The translations under genes and the position numbers were made by a program. A stretch of 64,000 nucleotides of DNA from Phycisphaerae bacterium (GTDB taxonomy: Bacteria > Planctomycetota > Phycisphaerae > UBA1845 > Fen-1342): positions 372,001 through 436,000 of the forward strand of contig JAUIEC010000003.1 of assembly GCA_030428945.1 (NCBI GenBank), given 5' to 3'. Each line of letters starts with the position of its first letter. The stretch's first letter is position 1. A model generated the notes under the pieces. The model was given only the letters and a program-made list of their open reading frames with translations. It was not told the origin of the DNA and searched no databases. This document shows positions 62,127 through 64,000 of this stretch, piece after piece.

Positions 62127-63230
62127 ATGGCGACGATCTTCAAGAAGCCCGGGAAGACGACCTGGTGGATCACGTACTACCACGCCGGAAGCCGCGTACG
62201 GCGGTCACTCAAGACGCGCGACGAGCGTATCGCCAAGAAGAAGCTCGTGTTGCTGGAGGCGCAACTGCTCCGGGGAGACACGGCCGAGCCGTCGCGCACG
62301 CCAATTGCGCCGTTGCTCGTTAGCTTCTGCGAGTACTTGGGCACGGTTCGAAGCCGCAAGGCGTACAAGAATGACATCGGCTACCTGCGGGGGTTCTTTG
62401 GGCCGCTGTGCCCGGCTCTTGTCCCGAAGCGCGTCACTCCCTCGCACACTTCCATTCGACCTGTTGCTGTCCGGACGCTTGAAGAGGTGACGCCTGCGCT
62501 GATAGATGCCTTCATCACGCGGCGACTCACGCAGGACGGCATCGCCGCCAAGACGGCCAACCGTTTGCGCGAAGTGCTCCACGTCATGTTCACGTATGCG
62601 ATTCGCCAAGAGGGCTTTCGGTCCGGCGATCCTCGATATCCGAATCCGGTTGCTGCTGTGCCTCGCCGACGCGAGCCTGCGCCGCAGATTCGGTTCTTGT
62701 CGTCGGCCAGCATCCGCACCCAACTTGAACTGCTGAAAGATCGCCCTCTCTTTCGCGCGGCCGTGGCCACCCTCATCTACGCCGGACTTCGCCGTGACGA
62801 AGTGCTCTGGTTGACACCGGCTGACGTTGATCTCGATGACCGGATGATTCGCGTTTGCCGCAAGACTGTTGCGGATCAGTCCTGGCAGCCAAAGACGTCT
62901 CGCAATCGACGGATCCCGATTTCCAGCAGGCTGGCGGGGTACCTCTCGGAGTACGACTCCAAGCGGAATGGACTGTGGTTCTTTCCGACCAAGCGTGGAA
63001 CCCGGTGGGATCCTGACAACTTCTCTGGGCGGCTCCGGAAGCTCAATCGTGCCGCCGGCCTGGATTGGTCGTGCCTGCACTTCCGGCATACGTTCGGAAG
63101 TCACCTTGCGATGAAGGGTGAGTCGCTCTTCAAGATCAGCGAGCTGATGGGCAACAGCCCGGAGATCTGCCGGCGGCATTACGCGGCTCTGGTGCCGGAA
63201 CAGATGCGCGATTCGGTGGAGTTTGGATAG
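62127..63230 (+). CDS. Tyrosine recombinase/phage-type integrase
   Basis: A 367-residue site-specific recombinase. The N-terminal part has a DNA-binding (SAM-like) domain (TVRSRKAYKNDIGYLRGFFG), and the catalytic domain shows the tetrad: Arg in YAGLRRDEVLWL, Lys in the beta turn region, HxxR in HFRHTFGSHLAM, and the tyrosine in CRRHYAALVPEQ near residue 354. The ATG at 62127, with GGAG 7 bases ahead, is used. It starts 128 bases after the initiator tRNA gene, in the orientation common for islands integrated at tRNA 3' ends. Codon use and base composition here look less GC-rich than in the rest of the window. Confidence 0.93.
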   Translation: MATIFKKPGKTTWWITYYHAGSRVRRSLKTRDERIAKKKLVLLEAQLLRGDTAEPSRTPIAPLLVSFCEYLGTVRSRKAYKNDIGYLRGFFGPLCPALVPKRVTPSHTSIRPVAVRTLEEVTPALIDAFITRRLTQDGIAAKTANRLREVLHVMFTYAIRQEGFRSGDPRYPNPVAAVPRRREPAPQIRFLSSASIRTQLELLKDRPLFRAAVATLIYAGLRRDEVLWLTPADVDLDDRMIRVCRKTVADQSWQPKTSRNRRIPISSRLAGYLSEYDSKRNGLWFFPTKRGTRWDPDNFSGRLRKLNRAAGLDWSCLHFRHTFGSHLAMKGESLFKISELMGNSPEICRRHYAALVPEQMRDSVEFG

Positions 63231-63430
63231 GCGACAGGGGTCCGTCGATCGCTGGAGTACGTTGTCTTGCTTCGGACATCCATGTGAGAGGACTGTCTAA
63301 CGGCCTGCGGTTCCGATCCGGAACGCGCTCGGCCAACCTCTGGCCGGTTGGCTAGTTGTGGTGCTCCTTCGGTGTTCTTGCGAGGGCGTGTCCACGGAGT
63401 TGACAGCTGCGACGGAAGTGCCAACTCCCT
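63231..63430. other. Gap without genes inside the island
   Basis: 200 bases between the recombinase and the GIY-YIG gene, of visibly lower GC. Open frames on both strands are short and unsupported. No attachment-site copy of the tRNA end was recognised here. Confidence 0.4.
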
Positions 63431-63898
63431 CTAATGGTTGTCGAAGGCGTTGTACGGCGTCTGGAGCGCAATCGCGACGTACATTTCGAAGAGTGCCTGG
63501 CGTTCCGGGTCGCATTCCTCGACGAAGCGAACATCCATCTGCCCGATCCTCTCTTTCGCTCTTACGAACTCGGCCAAGAACATTGGATCCTTCATCAATG
63601 CCTTACTTGACCCCTCAGGCTTGTACGACGGTTTCGTGCGACCTGTTGATTCCCTGGCCAGTCGGAACGCGAACGCTGATTTCGTCTGCGCGGAGGACGA
63701 TCCACCGTGATCTCGCATCCTCGCCCGGAGGCGGTTGGAGCGACCTGCGTAGAGATGCTCCATGCCCTCGGACATCAGGTAGACCCCTCGCGTTGGCATT
63801 GTCTTGGGTATTTCGCACACTTTGACCGGCACCATTGCAATCAGTTCCTGAAGCAAGCCCGGAAGTGCCTCGACGTGTGCGTTGAATCTCGCATCCAT
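63431..63898 (-). CDS. GIY-YIG nuclease-like protein
   Basis: A 155-residue protein starting at the ATG at 63898. RGVYLMSEGMEHLYAGRSNR is a GIY-YIG motif variant (GVY ... LYAG) and LRARMRDHGG carries the conserved Arg. A Glu in the C-terminal part (about residue 135, RFVEECDPERQALFEMYVAIAL) may be the metal-binding residue. Such proteins are small endonucleases common in phages, islands and restriction systems. An upstream in-frame ATG at 63976 is less likely, as it overlaps the divergent gene start. It is convergent with the recombinase gene and shares its composition. Confidence 0.7.
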   Translation of the reverse strand: MDARFNAHVEALPGLLQELIAMVPVKVCEIPKTMPTRGVYLMSEGMEHLYAGRSNRLRARMRDHGGSSSAQTKSAFAFRLARESTGRTKPSYKPEGSSKALMKDPMFLAEFVRAKERIGQMDVRFVEECDPERQALFEMYVAIALQTPYNAFDNH

Positions 63899-63974
63899 AT
63901 TACGACACCTACCCGGATGAATCGCTGGTCGACTCCGATTGTGCTGCCAGTCCGAGGTACGCTGGGAGAGTCTC

Positions 63975-64000
63975 ATGATTGTTTTTCGCGGCCCTGATGA
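63975..64000 (+). CDS. Start of an unidentified gene (partial)
   Basis: An ATG at 63975 with GGGAGAG about five bases ahead opens a frame MIVFRGPD that runs off the right edge. Divergent from the GIY-YIG gene. Too short to identify. Confidence 0.35.

Noticed and set aside
63231-63430. Small genes inside the island gap
   Set aside because: Open frames are short, overlap on both strands and have no ribosome site.

Overview
The window is GC-rich bacterial DNA, most probably from a planctomycete (Planctomycetota, perhaps Phycisphaerae-like). This rests on inference from several traits seen together: three secreted proteins with PEP-CTERM tails, two with dockerin-like C-terminal EF-hand pairs, a PknB-type kinase fused to tetratricopeptide repeats, a squalene-cyclase-like toroid fused to an Exb-linked membrane protein, and lipid A genes that imply a Gram-negative envelope. 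No rRNA or universal phylogenetic marker is present to prove it.

Layout. 1-8.8 kb: tail of an unknown gene, then a plus-strand envelope operon (large TPR protein, ExbB/TolQ, ExbD/TolR, and a 1403-residue fusion protein). 8.9-12.4 kb: an HD-GYP phosphodiesterase overlapping a pseudopilin on the minus strand, and a UDP-glucose dehydrogenase. 12.5-21.2 kb: a minus-strand type VI secretion module in the order tssJ, tssK, tssL, tssM, tagF. 21.4-22.6 kb: a GbsR/MarR-type regulator coupled to pyrE. 22.7-26.3 kb: a secreted beta-propeller/cytochrome protein and a PEP-CTERM protein. 26.4-28.6 kb: lpxD, a small zinc-ribbon gene and lpxI. 28.8-33.7 kb: pilB, pilT, an Mla-type ABC ATPase and an unknown gene. 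33.8-44.4 kb: a glucan-utilisation locus with a secreted GH13 enzyme, an ABC importer whose binding protein is fused to the first permease, a second permease and, a few kb away, the ATPase preceded by two LacI-type operators; two secreted proteins lie between. 44.4-53.1 kb: an S41 peptidase and a minus-strand chain (Sm-like protein, FIST protein, rnpA, two glycosyltransferases, BshC-like protein), with recO and a LON-domain protein running the other way. 53.5-61.8 kb: an M48 membrane peptidase, small proteins, a Ser/Thr kinase, a hydrolase and a SnoaL-like protein. 61.9-64.0 kb: an initiator tRNA with a tyrosine recombinase directly downstream and a GIY-YIG protein, the probable left edge of an integrated island.

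The most striking non-genic feature is that many of the intergenic gaps contain short arrays of imperfect 8-base (sometimes 7-base) units from four sequence families (AGCAAGTN, GCTCCCTN, GTGAAAGN and the heptamer GGGAACA). Some arrays run into the 3' ends of genes and supply their last codons or stop codons. Longer dispersed hairpin elements sit beside them. These arrays, the binding-protein/permease fusion, the Exb-linked giant fusion protein and the LacI operators are the best candidates for something not described before.
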